Origin: Letharia columbiana
Lineage: Eukaryota > Ascomycota > Lecanoromycetes > Lecanorales > Parmeliaceae
Length of the DNA stretch: 64,000 bases
Direction of reading: 5' to 3'
Assembly: GCF_014066305.1 (NCBI RefSeq)
Contig: NW_023501108.1
Location: forward strand, 1-64,000
The translations under genes were made by a program, and so were the position numbers. Under the pieces are notes generated by a model. It had not been told where the DNA came from. It saw only the letters and a program-made list of their open reading frames with translations, and did not search any database. The number at the start of each line of letters is the position of its first letter. Position 1 is the first letter of the stretch. Shown piece after piece: positions 50,341-63,000 of the stretch.

Positions 50341-51884
50341 TTACTATAATAACGTTATAAGAGAAGAATTTACTATAATAATTATAGTTAATTAGATCTC
50401 TATAAAAGAAATATCGAACGATATATATTTAAATAAATTAAAACTATTCGATATCTTACTCTAATAGCTATTTTATTATTCGAAAGATTTTACTACGATA
50501 AGAGATAATATAGAATTCACACCACTAATTAGCATATTATCTTTATTTCTTTTCGATATTTTAATACTTCTTATTATAAGAATATAATCTTTCTCTATTT
50601 TTTATAGATAATTATTACGAATTAATATACCTTTCTAATTAGATCTTAGCGCGTCTCTCTTCGTATATATATATTTATATATAGGTTAAAAACGTATAGT
50701 AAGCGATTAGAGTTCGATTTAACTTAGAGCTAGAGCTAAAATTCGATTTAACTTAGAAAAATTCAACTTTATAAATTTAATTTATAGGCCTTTACTTATA
50801 TAGATATAAAGAATAAGAAATATATATAAGAAGTATAGATATATATAATAAAGCGTATTACGTCGTAGATATCTATAAGAATATCGAGGATTTTTTAAAG
50901 AATTTTCGCTTTATTAAGCAAAGCCGCTTCTATATTTAACTTCTTCTTTATTTTTAATCGATTTTTAATATATTAAATAATTATTAAAATTATATTAAAG
51001 TATTTATAAATAGTCTTAAGTCGCGTAATAGATATAAAATTAAGAGTATTAAAAATAAGAAGATAACGAATAATATAAGTATATTATAAGCGAACGCGAA
51101 TTATAGCATTAGCGTTATTAATAATATATTTATTTATTAAAATCTTTTAAGAAAATTAATAAACGCTATAAATATATCTATTACGCGTTATTTATATAAA
51201 AACTTATTATAATATAATTATTCTAAAGATAAGCGTAATAGTAATACTTAGTAATTATATTATTATTATTATTAAATATAATATTATATAAGTAAAAAGT
51301 ATACTTAAAGATTTATTATATATAATAATAATAGATATTCTTATTTAATATAGATAGAGGTCTAGCGCTATAAAGAGCTAGTATAATAAATAATAATTAT
51401 TAATATATAAGAAATATATATATAATTATAAGATCTTTAAAAGACTTATAATAATAGCTATAACGTCTATATAATATATTAATCGAGTATATATTTATAA
51501 TATATTTATTATAGAAAGTATAGATTATTAAAAGTAATAAAAAAGTATTAATAAAATAGAAAACCTTTTTTAAAAAAAAAGTAAATACTATTATAATCGC
51601 ATTTTAATTATATACGTTATATATTTAAATTATAATATTAACTATTACTTTATATATCGTTATAATTATATCTAATTTATAAAAATATATCTAATATTAT
51701 TTATAAGCGTTATAGACGTTTATTATATATTTATAATATATTATATTTACGCTATATTATTATAAAAAACTCTTTCTCTTCTTTTTATATAAGATTTAAA
51801 AAAATTTAATAAATCTTTTAATAATAAGAAAATATTCTTTCTATATTTAGATTCGAGAATAAATCTTTAAAGAAAGAAGATAAT
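50341..51884. other. AT-rich region before the G1 3' LTR
   Basis: RIP-degraded. A short, less mutated patch lies near 50,515-50,545 (AGAATTCACACCACTAATTAGC). ATTCGATTTAACTTAGA is repeated at about 50,710 and 50,742. The last 17 bases are the purine tract of G1. No gene recognised. Confidence 0.5.
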
Positions 51885-52125
51885 TATTAGAAAAGAAGCT
51901 TAAGAGTTTTAAACGAGAGAATTCTAAATTACTTAATTTATATATATCTAATATACGCTTAACGAAGTCTTAACGAAGTCTTAGCGAATAAGCTTAAATA
52001 AGTAATCTCTCTCGAGTTTCTTTTACTTTCTTAAAAGTTAGTTTTATTATTAAATTAATATATAAATATATCTAATTTTCTAATTTTATATTACTATATA
52101 ACTCTAAGACTCTTTAAGTCTAATA
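51885..52125 (+). repeat. G1 3' LTR
   Basis: 241 bp, TATTAGAAAAGAAGCTTAAG to CTAATA, followed by the target duplication CGAAG. Confidence 0.92.
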
Positions 52126-53002
52126 CGAAGTCGCTATATAATTAATTAAATTATATTACTATTAAAATCTCTAGAATATTATTAATTTTTCTATATAAAA
52201 TATATTAAATAAAGAAATAATATATCTTTATTTATATATTATAAATATTAAAGAATTAGATAGCGAGTATTTAGACTTTATATTTATTTAATTATAAAAT
52301 ATTTATAATAAAGATTAGAAATTAATTATCTTAGCTATTATTAAAGAAAAGTATAATTTAAAAGAAAATAATTTTAGCTTTAATATTAATTATATTATTT
52401 CTAATTATTAATAAAGATATTAATATATATAAAAGAATAAGATAGAGCTAAATTAGAAAATCTTAAATTTATTAGCCTCTTCGACTATCGTATATATATC
52501 GCGTATTATTAGAGCTAGTAATTATTAGTTACTATTAATTATCTATTTTATATATATAAATATTCGTATATCTTATAAATTAAAAATTAGTCTTTTAGTA
52601 ATAATTATTCTTTTTCTAATATATCTAATATTCTACTTTTAATAGATTATAAGCTTAAAAGCGAATAGAGTAATATCGAATATTCTTATACTTTCTAATA
52701 TAAATATTAAACTAAGTCTTTAATAATTATTTATAAATAAATATATTTTATAGCGATAGTTTATTTTTTTAGCTTATACTTATCGATAAGAGAGCTATTA
52801 CTATTTAATCTCTATATAAAAAATATCAAATTAAAATTCTTATTTTATTCGAGATCTCGAAATAATATAAATAAACTATTAAAAATCTTTAGATTATTTT
52901 AAGATCTCGAAATAATATAAGTAAAATGTTAAAATTCTTATTTTATTTTAAGATTTTAAAATAATATAGATAAATTCTTAAAATTCTTAGATTATTTCGA
53001 GG
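52126..53002. repeat. G1 target DNA (Copia C remainder) and S-family repeat
   Basis: Starts with the G1 target duplication and should continue Copia C. From about 52,470 it belongs to a repeat family (called S here) that recurs at 60.9-64.0 kb in both orientations. It ends in a minisatellite of about 45-60 bp units containing AGATCTCGAAATAATATAA (52,850-53,000), cut by Copia B. Confidence 0.6.
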
Positions 53003-53151
53003 TATTAAAATTCGAATTACGTAACTCTTAGCGTCTTGGCGATTACGTGATATAATTACGTGATACGCCTTAGCGTATTTATATCTAGTCGCTCTTTTCT
53101 TTATAGTAACTTTATAGTTAATAACTAAGTATCTTATCTTATATTTTTATA
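53003..53151 (+). repeat. Copia B 5' LTR
   Basis: 149 bp, TATTAAAATTCGAATTACG to TATTTTTATA. It contains a doubled ACGTGA motif (TTACGTGATATAATTACGTG) that the LTRs of Copia A lack. Confidence 0.86.
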
Positions 53152-53169
53152 GATTATAAGCCTAAGCTC
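53152..53169 (+). other. Copia B primer-binding site
   Basis: GATTATAAGCCTAAGCTC directly after the 5' LTR. Compare the minus-strand GATTATAAACCCGGGCTC of Copia A. It is consistent with priming by a half initiator-methionine tRNA, the usual Copia mode. Confidence 0.6.
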
Positions 53170-55899
53170 TATTTGGCAACTATTATATTATAATTATTAT
53201 TCGCCTCTATAACTACGACTACTTTTAGACTTTTAATATCTATCTTATAATATTTAAAGTCTATTATATAAAGATAGTAGTAGCTATAAAGATATTCTTT
53301 TAATCTTCTTAATAAGGGTATTTTTCTCTCTTAAAATAGTTATAGGCCTAAGCGAGTATAATTCGTTAATAATATAAGGGGCTAAAAGCCGCTATCGCCT
53401 CTACTTTAAGCGAGCTAAGATATATCGCCTTTAGTCGAAATATCGAACTCGCTAAATATATTAAGTATATAATTATATTATTATATAATTAAGTTATATC
53501 GCTAAAGTCTCTTTAAATCTTACTAGCTTTTACTAAATTAGAATACTTAACTTTATTAAAAATAAAGTTATTTTATATTAATATTAACTTTAAAATTATA
53601 TATTAACTATTAAATTAATAGCTATTAATTAAAAGTAATTAAATATTAATATTAATAGTCTAATTATAGTTTAAAGTATTTTAGAGCTAATACTACTATC
53701 TTTCAATACGTCTATAAGCCTATTAAGATTAAAATAATAAGAATATCTTATTAATATTAGCTTCTAGGCCTTTAGAAGCCCCTTAAAGAAGGAGGCTAAG
53801 ATCTTATTATCGAATTTTTTCTTTATAATTATTTATATTCTATTATCATAATTATAAAATTAGAATAATCTTCGAAGTCTTATAATAGTAGTTAGCGATA
53901 TAAATATTCTAGATCTAAATCTTTAAATAAGTAATATAAGAAGAGTATTAATTTCTCTTTAAGAAGAAGATTTATATATCTATAATAACTATACTCTATA
54001 TAATCTTATTAGAAATTAGCCTTTATTTATAAGTTATTTTTATTATTAAATATCTTTTATTTTAATTATATCGCTTATATCTATTATAGCTCTATATATA
54101 AATACTTTTTATTTTTTATATAAGAACTTAAAGCTTAAAGGCGATAGTTAACTAATATTAATAAGATCTTTAAAAACTCTAATAACGATTAGAGTATTTA
54201 TTCTATTTTCGCTATTTTATTAAATAATAATTTTATTAATCTTAAATTTAAAGCTAGCGAAGATATTCTTAGCCCTTTAAGCGATATTAAGCTATTTAAT
54301 CTTTATATTAAGAAATCTATTATATTTACTTTAAAGTTACTCTTAGAATCTTTCTCTAAATTTATTATTTTATCTAAAATAATAACTAAATTATTATTAT
54401 TATCGCCGCTATCGCTCTCTCTATTAATATTCTATATATCTTTATCTAGACTATCTTTTAGTAATAATAAATTTAAATAATTAATTATAGCGTTTTATAA
54501 TTAATATTTTTAATTAATCTTAATTTAATAAGAGTAGTTTCTCTCTAATCTTTATCGCTATTCTAAAATCTAATATAAGATATATTAGATAAAGATAAGA
54601 TATTAAGAGCTAATTAATACTTAATAATCTTTTATTTTTTATTAAAATTACGAAGTTTAAAACTTATATAACTATTTTTTAACATCTTAAATATAATAAT
54701 TATTAGCTTATCGAGATTAATTATAATAATAAGAATTCTTAAATAATATTAAACGCTATCGCTAAATATTATAAATCTAAAAGCTTTAAACTCTATATAA
54801 AGCTAATTCGCTAATTACTCGATATTACTCTTACTTTTAAAAAAAAGAATTAATATAAAAAGAATTTTTATAAGATTATTATTAAAATCGCTAGTTTATA
54901 TAAATCGCTCGCTCTATTAAAACTCTTTTTAATTTAACTCTTTCTTATAAAACTTAAAAACTCTTTTAATATCTTTATAATTATTTATATTTAGATTTAT
55001 AAGCTATATAATAATAAGATTATTAAATTTAATAAGATTATCTATATCGCGATAAATAAAGAGATTTATCTACTATTATTTAAAGACGATAATATTATTA
55101 TATACGCTATTTATAATAATAGCGATAAAAATAAAGATAAGTAGTTCGCTAAATATTATAAAATCGACGACTTAAAAGTTAATCGCGAAACTTATCTTTT
55201 ATATAAAGCCGTTAAATATAAATTTAGATATTCTTCCGCTAAATACTAAATTAAGTTCTCTTATCTAAAATTTAAAAAGTTTATATCGAATAAAAAAAAG
55301 AAGAAGAAGACTTAAATTATCGCGATTAATTTTAATAATATAAAGAAGAGTCTTAGTATTAAGCGTAAGCGTATTAAAGAGATATTTTTTAATATCTCTA
55401 CTTTAGAGGAGAATAAATATCTTAATATTAACTATATCTTTCTAAAAGAATTAAATTTAATTATATATTATATAAATTCTAATCTCGATAATTTTAATAT
55501 TCTCGATATAATTAATAATAAGAAAGTTATTAATTTAATAGTTATTAATTTTAATTTAAAGTATAACTTAATAATTACTAACTTCGTTAATCTATACTCT
55601 TATATAATAATAAACTCTAACTACTCTTACTATTTCTTTATTAATTATTTAATATTTATTATCTATAAAAAGATCTACTCTTACTTTATTCGCGATATTA
55701 AAAATAATTAAATTTAATCTCTTAATCGCGATATTATTAGCTTAAATTACTTCATTTAAGATAAGTATATAAATATTACTTTATTTAACGTCTTATATAT
55801 ATTTAATATAGATATTAATCTTCTTTTTATTAATAAACTCTTAAATTTTAATATTATAATTATTTTTTATAAGATTAACTACGCTTTAATTAAAGATAA

Positions 55900-58800
55900 T
55901 CTAAAGCTTATAAATACTTATAATTAAGATTTATTCTTTCTTAACCTCTAAAATAATTTAAATAGTATCTTAGCGATATATAGTATTTCTTTAAACTCGA
56001 TTTATTAACTCTAATATATTTATATAAGCTATTTAAATTAGTAAAATTTAAATAAGCTCCTCGCTATAGCGATAGATATAGATTTTATTAAGAATATCGC
56101 GAATAAATATATTTATAAGTACTATATTATAGAACGCTAAAAGACTATTCTTTATATTAATCCTACTACGCCCGATATATAACTAGACGAATTTATTTAT
56201 AGCGATCTTATAGAGTCTTTATTCTCTACTAATTTTAATAACTATAAATACTTTATAATATTTAAAAATAATTTTATCTTCTACTTTAAAGTCTACTATA
56301 TTCGCTATAAGAGTAAGATCTTCGCTATATTTTTATAATTTAAGATTTATCTTAAATTATATAACTATAAAATCTCTTATATTCGCCTTAATAATAGAGG
56401 CGAGTATATATTTAAAGTCTTTCTTAATTATCTCGCTCTATCGAATATTAAATAGAAATTTATTATCTTTAATAACTCTTAGATAAATAATATAATTAAG
56501 CGTTTTAGATAAACTCTACTATATAAGATATATCTTATTCTATTAAGCTTTAATCTTAATAAATTCTTTTAATCTAAAATTATTATTATCGCTAATTATT
56601 TAATAATATAATTATCTAATATTAAAATTATTATAATTTCTTTTAAGACCTTCTATTAATAAAAGTTTATTCTTTCTTATTTACGTATAATCGATTTTAT
56701 CACTTACGCGATAAAATAAATTTAGAAAAAGCTTATAAATTAAAGTAAAAAGTATATATTACTAAGATATAAAGGGAAATATATCTTTTAATTATATAAT
56801 CTTATTAAGAAGATAATTATTCGCGCTAATAGCGTATACTTTATAAAAAAATAACCTCTAATTATAGATTTAAAAGAAGAAATTAAGATTTACGAGTTTT
56901 TAAATAAGCGATAATATTTAATAATATTAGTATTCGCTATAAGAGAAATATTAAATAAGTAGCGTATTACTAATATTTCGAAAGACGTTAAATCTAAAGA
57001 AGTATTAGAAGATATTATATCTATAATTAAAATAGCTATTAAATCTTTAATAACTTTAAGATCTTTAATATTTATAAGATTAAGATTAAATTTTCTCTAA
57101 TTAATTAATAAGAAAGCGCTTTCGCGAAGATCTATATAAGAGTCTTTAATATAATAAATTTAATTAATTACGCGAGAGCTCTTAATTTAAATACTTTTAA
57201 TATAAATTACTTAATTTATTTAATTAAATACTATATCTATATCTATATTAATAATTTAATCTATATTATCTATATAAGAAATTTTCTTAGACTTAAATTT
57301 ATTATTTATTATTATTAAAGTTATATAAGCTATTCGCGAAGATTATAAATTAAACGCTATTTAAAGAATATTATATAATTATTTAAATCTTATAATTTTA
57401 AATCTATAAAATCTATCTCTTAACCCTCTTTCGAGAATCTTTATAATATTCGCCTTACTTATAAATTATATTAATAAATTAAATATTTTTAAGTCTATTA
57501 TTTATAAGTAGGCTATATCTAATTAACTATCTTAAATAAATTAAAAACTTTTTATAAAGAATAAATATAAATCTCTTATAAATAATAATACTTAATATCT
57601 TATCTAGGCGTCTTTTAAAGCTTATATTCTAAGAAATAAATAGATTTATATCTTAAAATAAGATCTTAATAAAAAAATTACTCGCTATAAGATACGCTAG
57701 ATTATTTAAGAATTCGAATAATAGAAGAGTTATAATTATTATAATACTTTCGCGTTAATAATAAAGTCTATAAGTTATAAGATAATTTTCGCGTTTATAA
57801 TTACTTTAAATTAAGATCTAAAGTAAATAAATATTAAAATTATCTTTCTATATAATAATATAAAGAAAGAGATTTATATATATTAATTCGATAGCTTTAA
57901 TAAAGATAATATTAAGATTTATAAGCTAAATAAGATACTTTATAATTTAAAGTAATTCTCTTAAGTCTAATATTAATATTTCTCGAAGTATATAAAGAAG
58001 CTAAGTCTTCTCTCTATCGAATTAAATAATAGCGTATTTATAGACTTTAAAGAGAGTATTATTATAGCGCTCTATATCGATAATATCTTAATTATTAATC
58101 TTAGTAAAGTCGAGATTTAGCGAATTAAAAAGAGATTTAACGCGAAGTTTTATATATCGAATTTAGAATTATATATCTACTACTTAAATATAACTATTAA
58201 AAGAAATTATTATAGCGATATTCTTCGTCTAGAATAAGAGGCTTATATTACTTAATTCTTAAATTATTTTAACTATTAAAATCTTATCTCGATATTAATA
58301 TCTCTTAAGATTAGTTATAAACTAGCTTCCGTCGAAGAGAGCTATATCGCTTTAAGAAAATTATAAAAGAACTATTAATTCGCGATAAGATCTCTTATAT
58401 ATATTATACTCGATATTTATTTTAATATCGCTTACGCGATATTATTAATAAATCGCTATTTAGTTAACTCGACTTTAGCGTATTAAAATATAATTATTTA
58501 AATCTTTCGATATCTAAGAGATATAGTATACTACGAACTTATATATAAAGGCTTTCTTTAAGAGCTTATTAATTATATTAATTCTAATTAAATTAATAAT
58601 ATAACTTAAAGATCTATATCTAACTATCTCTTTAATATAAAAAGTAATATAATTAATTAATTATCTAAGCGTTAAGCTATTATAATATTATTTATTTATA
58701 AAATAGAGTATATTAATTAGATATAGACTATTAAGAAAGCGATTTAACTAAAAAATCTATTTAATTAACTTCTTCGCCTTAACGATATAGACTTTAAGAT

Positions 58801-59030
58801 TATTATTATTTTCGATAATAATTAAAGCGTAATTACTCTCGTAAAGAATATTTAATTTTATACTCATATTAAGTATATTAATATTATCTATTATTTTATA
58901 TAGAAAAAGATTAATAATAATACTATAAATATATAATATATTTTTACTAATAAATAAATAGCTAATAGACTTATTAAGGCCCTTTATCTAGATAAATTTA
59001 TTATTTTTTAAGACGCCTTCGAGGTAAAAG
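55900..59030 (+). pseudogene. Copia B integrase, RT and RNase H relic
   Basis: Integrase at about 56,050-56,870: DEFIYSDLI (DxxHSD), YKYFIIFKNNF, RLNNRGEYIFKVFLNYLA (RSDNGGEYTSKAFKEFL) and SNIK*KFIIFNNS*INNI. RT ends with ALYIDNILII near 58,060 (LYVDDILI). RNase H follows at about 58,450-59,030: FRYLRDIVYY, RSISNYLFNI, SKR*AIIILFIYKIEYIN, IFDNN*SVITLVKN, YIFTNKQIANRLIKAL and DKFIIF*DAF. The order integrase before RT is diagnostic for Copia. Stops and Asp-to-Asn changes fit RIP. Confidence 0.9.
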
Positions 59031-59724
59031 CTATATCTACTTACCCCTTAAATAGTCGCTAATCTTACTACTATCTTAATATAGCCTTATTTTATAAAAG
59101 AAGCTATTCTACTATATCTATATCTAAATTTAGAGAAGCCGCCTACTATTATCTACTTTAGAAAAGCTATTTTATTAATTCTCATACTATAAAAAATTAA
59201 TTTAAGTCGCTTATCGAGCCGCTATATTAGACTTAACACTCTACAAACTCGCTATTTTATATCGAAATAGCTATTTCTTTAGCGCTACTAGCTACTATCG
59301 CTATTAAAACTCTTAAAGCTCTTTTAAAAAACCTATATCTATTCGTTATTAATATCTCGAGTATTATACCTTCAAATTACCGCTATTCATAGCCACTATT
59401 ATTAAGAATTAGATTATCTAAAACAACCTCTTATAGAGATCTTATAGCCGGCGATATACAGCTAGAAGGATTTCTTTTAATTATTTTATTCAGTTATTCT
59501 CACAAATATCCTTCGGCCTCGAATCGATCGATTTTTGATATACACCAGATGGCCTGAAAATAAAATTTTTAAAAAACCGCTTTTTGACAAAAAGTGGAAT
59601 TTGAATCGAATTTTGGTGGGGACCTGATCTGACATAGTCGTTTTTAGATTTCGATTTTTCACTTTACCTACCCTATTTTGGACGTCGCGAACTTTGAATC
59701 TCGCGTTTTTTAATTTCGTTTATA

Positions 59725-59754
<30 letters not shown>
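59725..59754 (+). repeat. 30-base poly(G) tract in Copia B
   Basis: An uninterrupted run of 30 G. In Copia A the same place (26,245-26,279, opposite strand) holds several shorter runs separated by other bases (CCCCCC, ACACCCCCCTCC, ATCCCCCCCTT). Confidence 0.95.
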
Positions 59755-59755
<1 letters not shown>

Positions 59756-59950
59756 GTATTTTCACGCTAGCTACCCGGCACTAACTCACCTTAACTTACT
59801 CTAACTATTTAACTTAATTTTACTTTCAACGCTAACTCACTTTAATAACCCGGCGAAAATCGACTAAGTTATTTCACTCTATTTACCCGGTTTTGACACC
59901 GTTAGCGTTAAACTTCGTGTTCACTGGGTTTCGCTTATAAGAGGATACGT

Positions 59951-59961
59951 GCGAAGGGGAG
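59951..59961 (+). other. Copia B polypurine tract
   Basis: GCGAAGGGGAG immediately before the 3' LTR, the expected plus-strand priming site. The equivalent in Copia A is at 26,122-26,132 on the minus strand. Confidence 0.75.
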
Positions 59962-60072
59962 TATTGAAATTCGGATCACGTGACTCTTGGCGTCTTGGCG
60001 GTCACGTGACATAATCACGTGACACGCCTTAGCGTGTTCGTATCTAGTCGCTCTTTCCTCCATAGTTTCACA
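59962..60072 (+). repeat. Copia B 3' LTR (internally shortened)
   Basis: Starts TATTGAAATTCGGATCACGTG and keeps unmutated CACGTGACATAATCACGTGA. It lacks some 35-40 bp present near the end of the other LTRs, so the exact right end (60,072-60,081) is uncertain. Confidence 0.8.
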
Positions 60073-63000
60073 TATTTTTAATCATTTAATAACTTTATTA
60101 TTTTCTTATTAAATATTTTAAAGATATTTTTTATTTATTCTTAAGGTAAATTATAAAGCGTAAATTTACGTCTTTAATACTATTTAAATAATTTTAATAT
60201 TTAATCTTATATAAATATTTTTATATATAAAATAATTTTTTATTTTTAAAGATCGCTTATTAAAGATTTTTTTAATTATAAAATAAAAGATCGACTTTTA
60301 AATAAAAGAATTTTTTTAAAATTAAAATTTATAATTATTAAGTAAGAAATTTAAATATCTTTATTATTAAAGTTTACTCAATAAATAACTCTAATTAAAA
60401 AATAATATATATATTATTTAATTATCGATATAACTTTTTTTTTTTACTATTAAAGTTTTAATTTTTTTAAATTATTTAAATAAAAAATATAAGTTTTTAT
60501 AGAAAAAAAAATTTAATAAATTTAATCTTATAATTATTAAAGCGTAAGAAATTTAAATATTATTAATTAAAGTTCGTTTACTAAAGATCGTTTATCTATT
60601 TACTTAATAATTTTAAAAGATTTAAAAAAAATATATAAATTTAATTTATAAATCTTTATTTATATTAAATAAATAAATAAAAATTTAAATTTTTTTAAAA
60701 ATTAAAGAAATAATTTATTATTATTTTAAATAAGTCTTAATATTTAATATTTATTTTAAAATAAATAAAATATTCTAAATAATATTTAATAATAATTAAT
60801 TTTATAATTAATTTTATACTTTAAATATTATTTAAATTAATTTTAAAAAATATAATTTAAAGTTTTTAATTATTAAGATAATTAAAATAATAATAATAAT
60901 ATTATATTATATTTATATTATTAAAAATAGAATATTAAATATATTAGAATAATTAAAAAATTAATTATTAATTTATAAAATATATAAATATTTATATATA
61001 TAAAATAGATAATTAATAATAATTATTAATTATTAATTTTAAATAATATATAATATATTATATAATAATTAAAGAAATTAATATTATAATATTTCTTAAT
61101 AATCTTATAAAATTAGATTCTTTAAATTTTAATATATTATATTTTATATATATTAATTTTTAAATCTTACGCTTTATATTTAAAATTAATTATTTACTTA
61201 ATTTTATTAAATATATAAAAAATCTTAATAAAAAAAAATAAAAAAATATTATAACTTTTAAATATTTATTTTAAAATCTTAAAATAATATAAGAATTTTA
61301 ATATTTTATTTATATTATTTCGAGATTAATAATTTATTTATATTATTTCGAGATTAATAATTTATTTATATTATTTTAAAATTTTAAAATAATTTAAAAA
61401 TTTTTAATATTTTATTTATATTATTTCGAGATTAATAATTTATTTATATTATTTTAAAATTCTAAAATAATATAAAAAGTTTTAATTAATTTAAATTTTT
61501 ATATAATATAAAAGTTTTTTATTTATATTAATTTCGAAATTTTAAATAAAATAATAGAATTTTAATTTAATATTTTTTATATAGAAATTAAATAGTAATA
61601 ATTCTTTTATTAATAAATATAAATTAAAAAAATAAACTATTATTATAAGATATATTTATTTATAAATAATTATTAAAGATTTAATTTAATATCTATATTA
61701 GAAAGTATAAAAATATTTAATATTATTTTATTTACTTTTAAATTTATAATTTATTAAAAATAAAATATTAAATATATTAAAATAATTAAAAAATTAATTA
61801 TTAATTTATAAAATATATAAATATTTATATATATAAAATAGATAGTTAATAATAATTATTAATTATTAATTTTAATAATATATAATATATTATATAATAA
61901 TCGAAGAGATTAATATTATAATATATATTAATAAAAATCTATAAATTAATTTTTTATTAATTATTTTTTAATTAGAGTTATTAAATAAATAGATAAATAA
62001 ACTTTAATAAATAAACTTTAATAAAAGATATTTAAATTTCTTATACTTTAATAATTATAAGATTAAATTTAATAATTAATTTTTCTTTAAAGACTTATAT
62101 TTTATTCTATAATTTAAAAAAAAATTAATAAAAAATAAGAAAGTTATTCTATATATTAATAATATATATTTATTTTTTTAATAATAATAAATATTAATTT
62201 ATTTATTTATAATAATTTAATCGATTTAATTAAAAAGCGTAATAACTTTAAATTTATAATTTATTATATATATAAATTTAAGATTTTTATATTTTATTTT
62301 ATTTTATTTTATTATATATATTAATATAAAAAGATAAATTTTTATTATTATAATATTTTTAAATTATTTTAATATCTTTAATATCTATTAATTTATTAAT
62401 TTTTTAATAAAATATTATTTATTATTTTAAATATTAATAAATAATAAATTTTTATAAATAAAGATTTAAACTATATCGAGTTAATTTTAAAATTTAATAA
62501 AAAAAAATTTATACGCTTAAATCTTTAATATATTATTAATATATATAAAAAAATAAAATAGAGCTAATTTAAAAAATTTTAAATTTATATATATAATTAA
62601 TTATAAATTTAAAATTATTATATTCTTTAATTAGATTAATTAATTTATTATAAATAATATAAATAAAGATTTATAAATTAAATTTATAAAATTTTTTTTA
62701 ATTAAAGTTATTAAGTAAATAAATAAATAATTTTTAATAAGTAATTTTTAATAAGTAATATTTTAAATTTTTTACGCTTTAATAATTATAAAATTAATTT
62801 AAAAATTCTTTTTTATTTAAAAGTCTATATTTTATTCTATAATTTAAAAAAGGAAACTTAAAATTTTAATAAAAAATAAAAAAGTTATTCTAAAATTAAA
62901 TAATATATATCTATTTTTTAATTAGAGTTATTTAATTATTCTATTTTTTTAATAATTATAAATATTAATTTATTTATTTATAATAATTTAATTAATTTAA

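Larger units (their letters stand above)
15866..52125 (+). mobile_element. Gypsy retrotransposon G1 with chromodomain integrase, split by nested insertions
   Basis: Two 241-bp LTRs (15,866-16,106 and 51,885-52,125) with TG..CA-type ends are flanked by the 5-bp duplication CGAAG (15,861-15,865 and 52,126-52,130). A purine-rich tract AAAGAAAGAAGATAA precedes the 3' LTR. G1 pieces are 15,866-17,485, 24,372-25,985, 32,976-34,607 and 46,898-52,125. In order they carry gag with a zinc knuckle, RT, RNase H, integrase and chromodomain, all on the plus strand. Between them lie a Gypsy on the minus strand, Copia A and M2. After removing these, about 10.1 kb remain. Gag-pol accounts for only about 5.4 kb, so 47.7-51.9 kb probably holds one more insertion. 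Confidence 0.88.
53003..60072 (+). mobile_element. Copia B, plus-strand Copia retrotransposon
   Basis: About 7,070 bp, same family as Copia A but in the opposite direction 27 kb away. The 5' LTR is 149 bp (53,003-53,151) and the 3' LTR 111 bp (59,962-60,072), shortened near its end. The primer site GATTATAAGCCTAAGCTC follows the 5' LTR and would be the RIP form of GGTTATGAGCCC, the half-tRNA-iMet type used by many Copia elements. The purine tract GCGAAGGGGAG precedes the 3' LTR. Integrase, RT and RNase H are readable on the plus strand. I find no target duplication, and the right flank does not continue the left flank's repeat. Confidence 0.88.
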
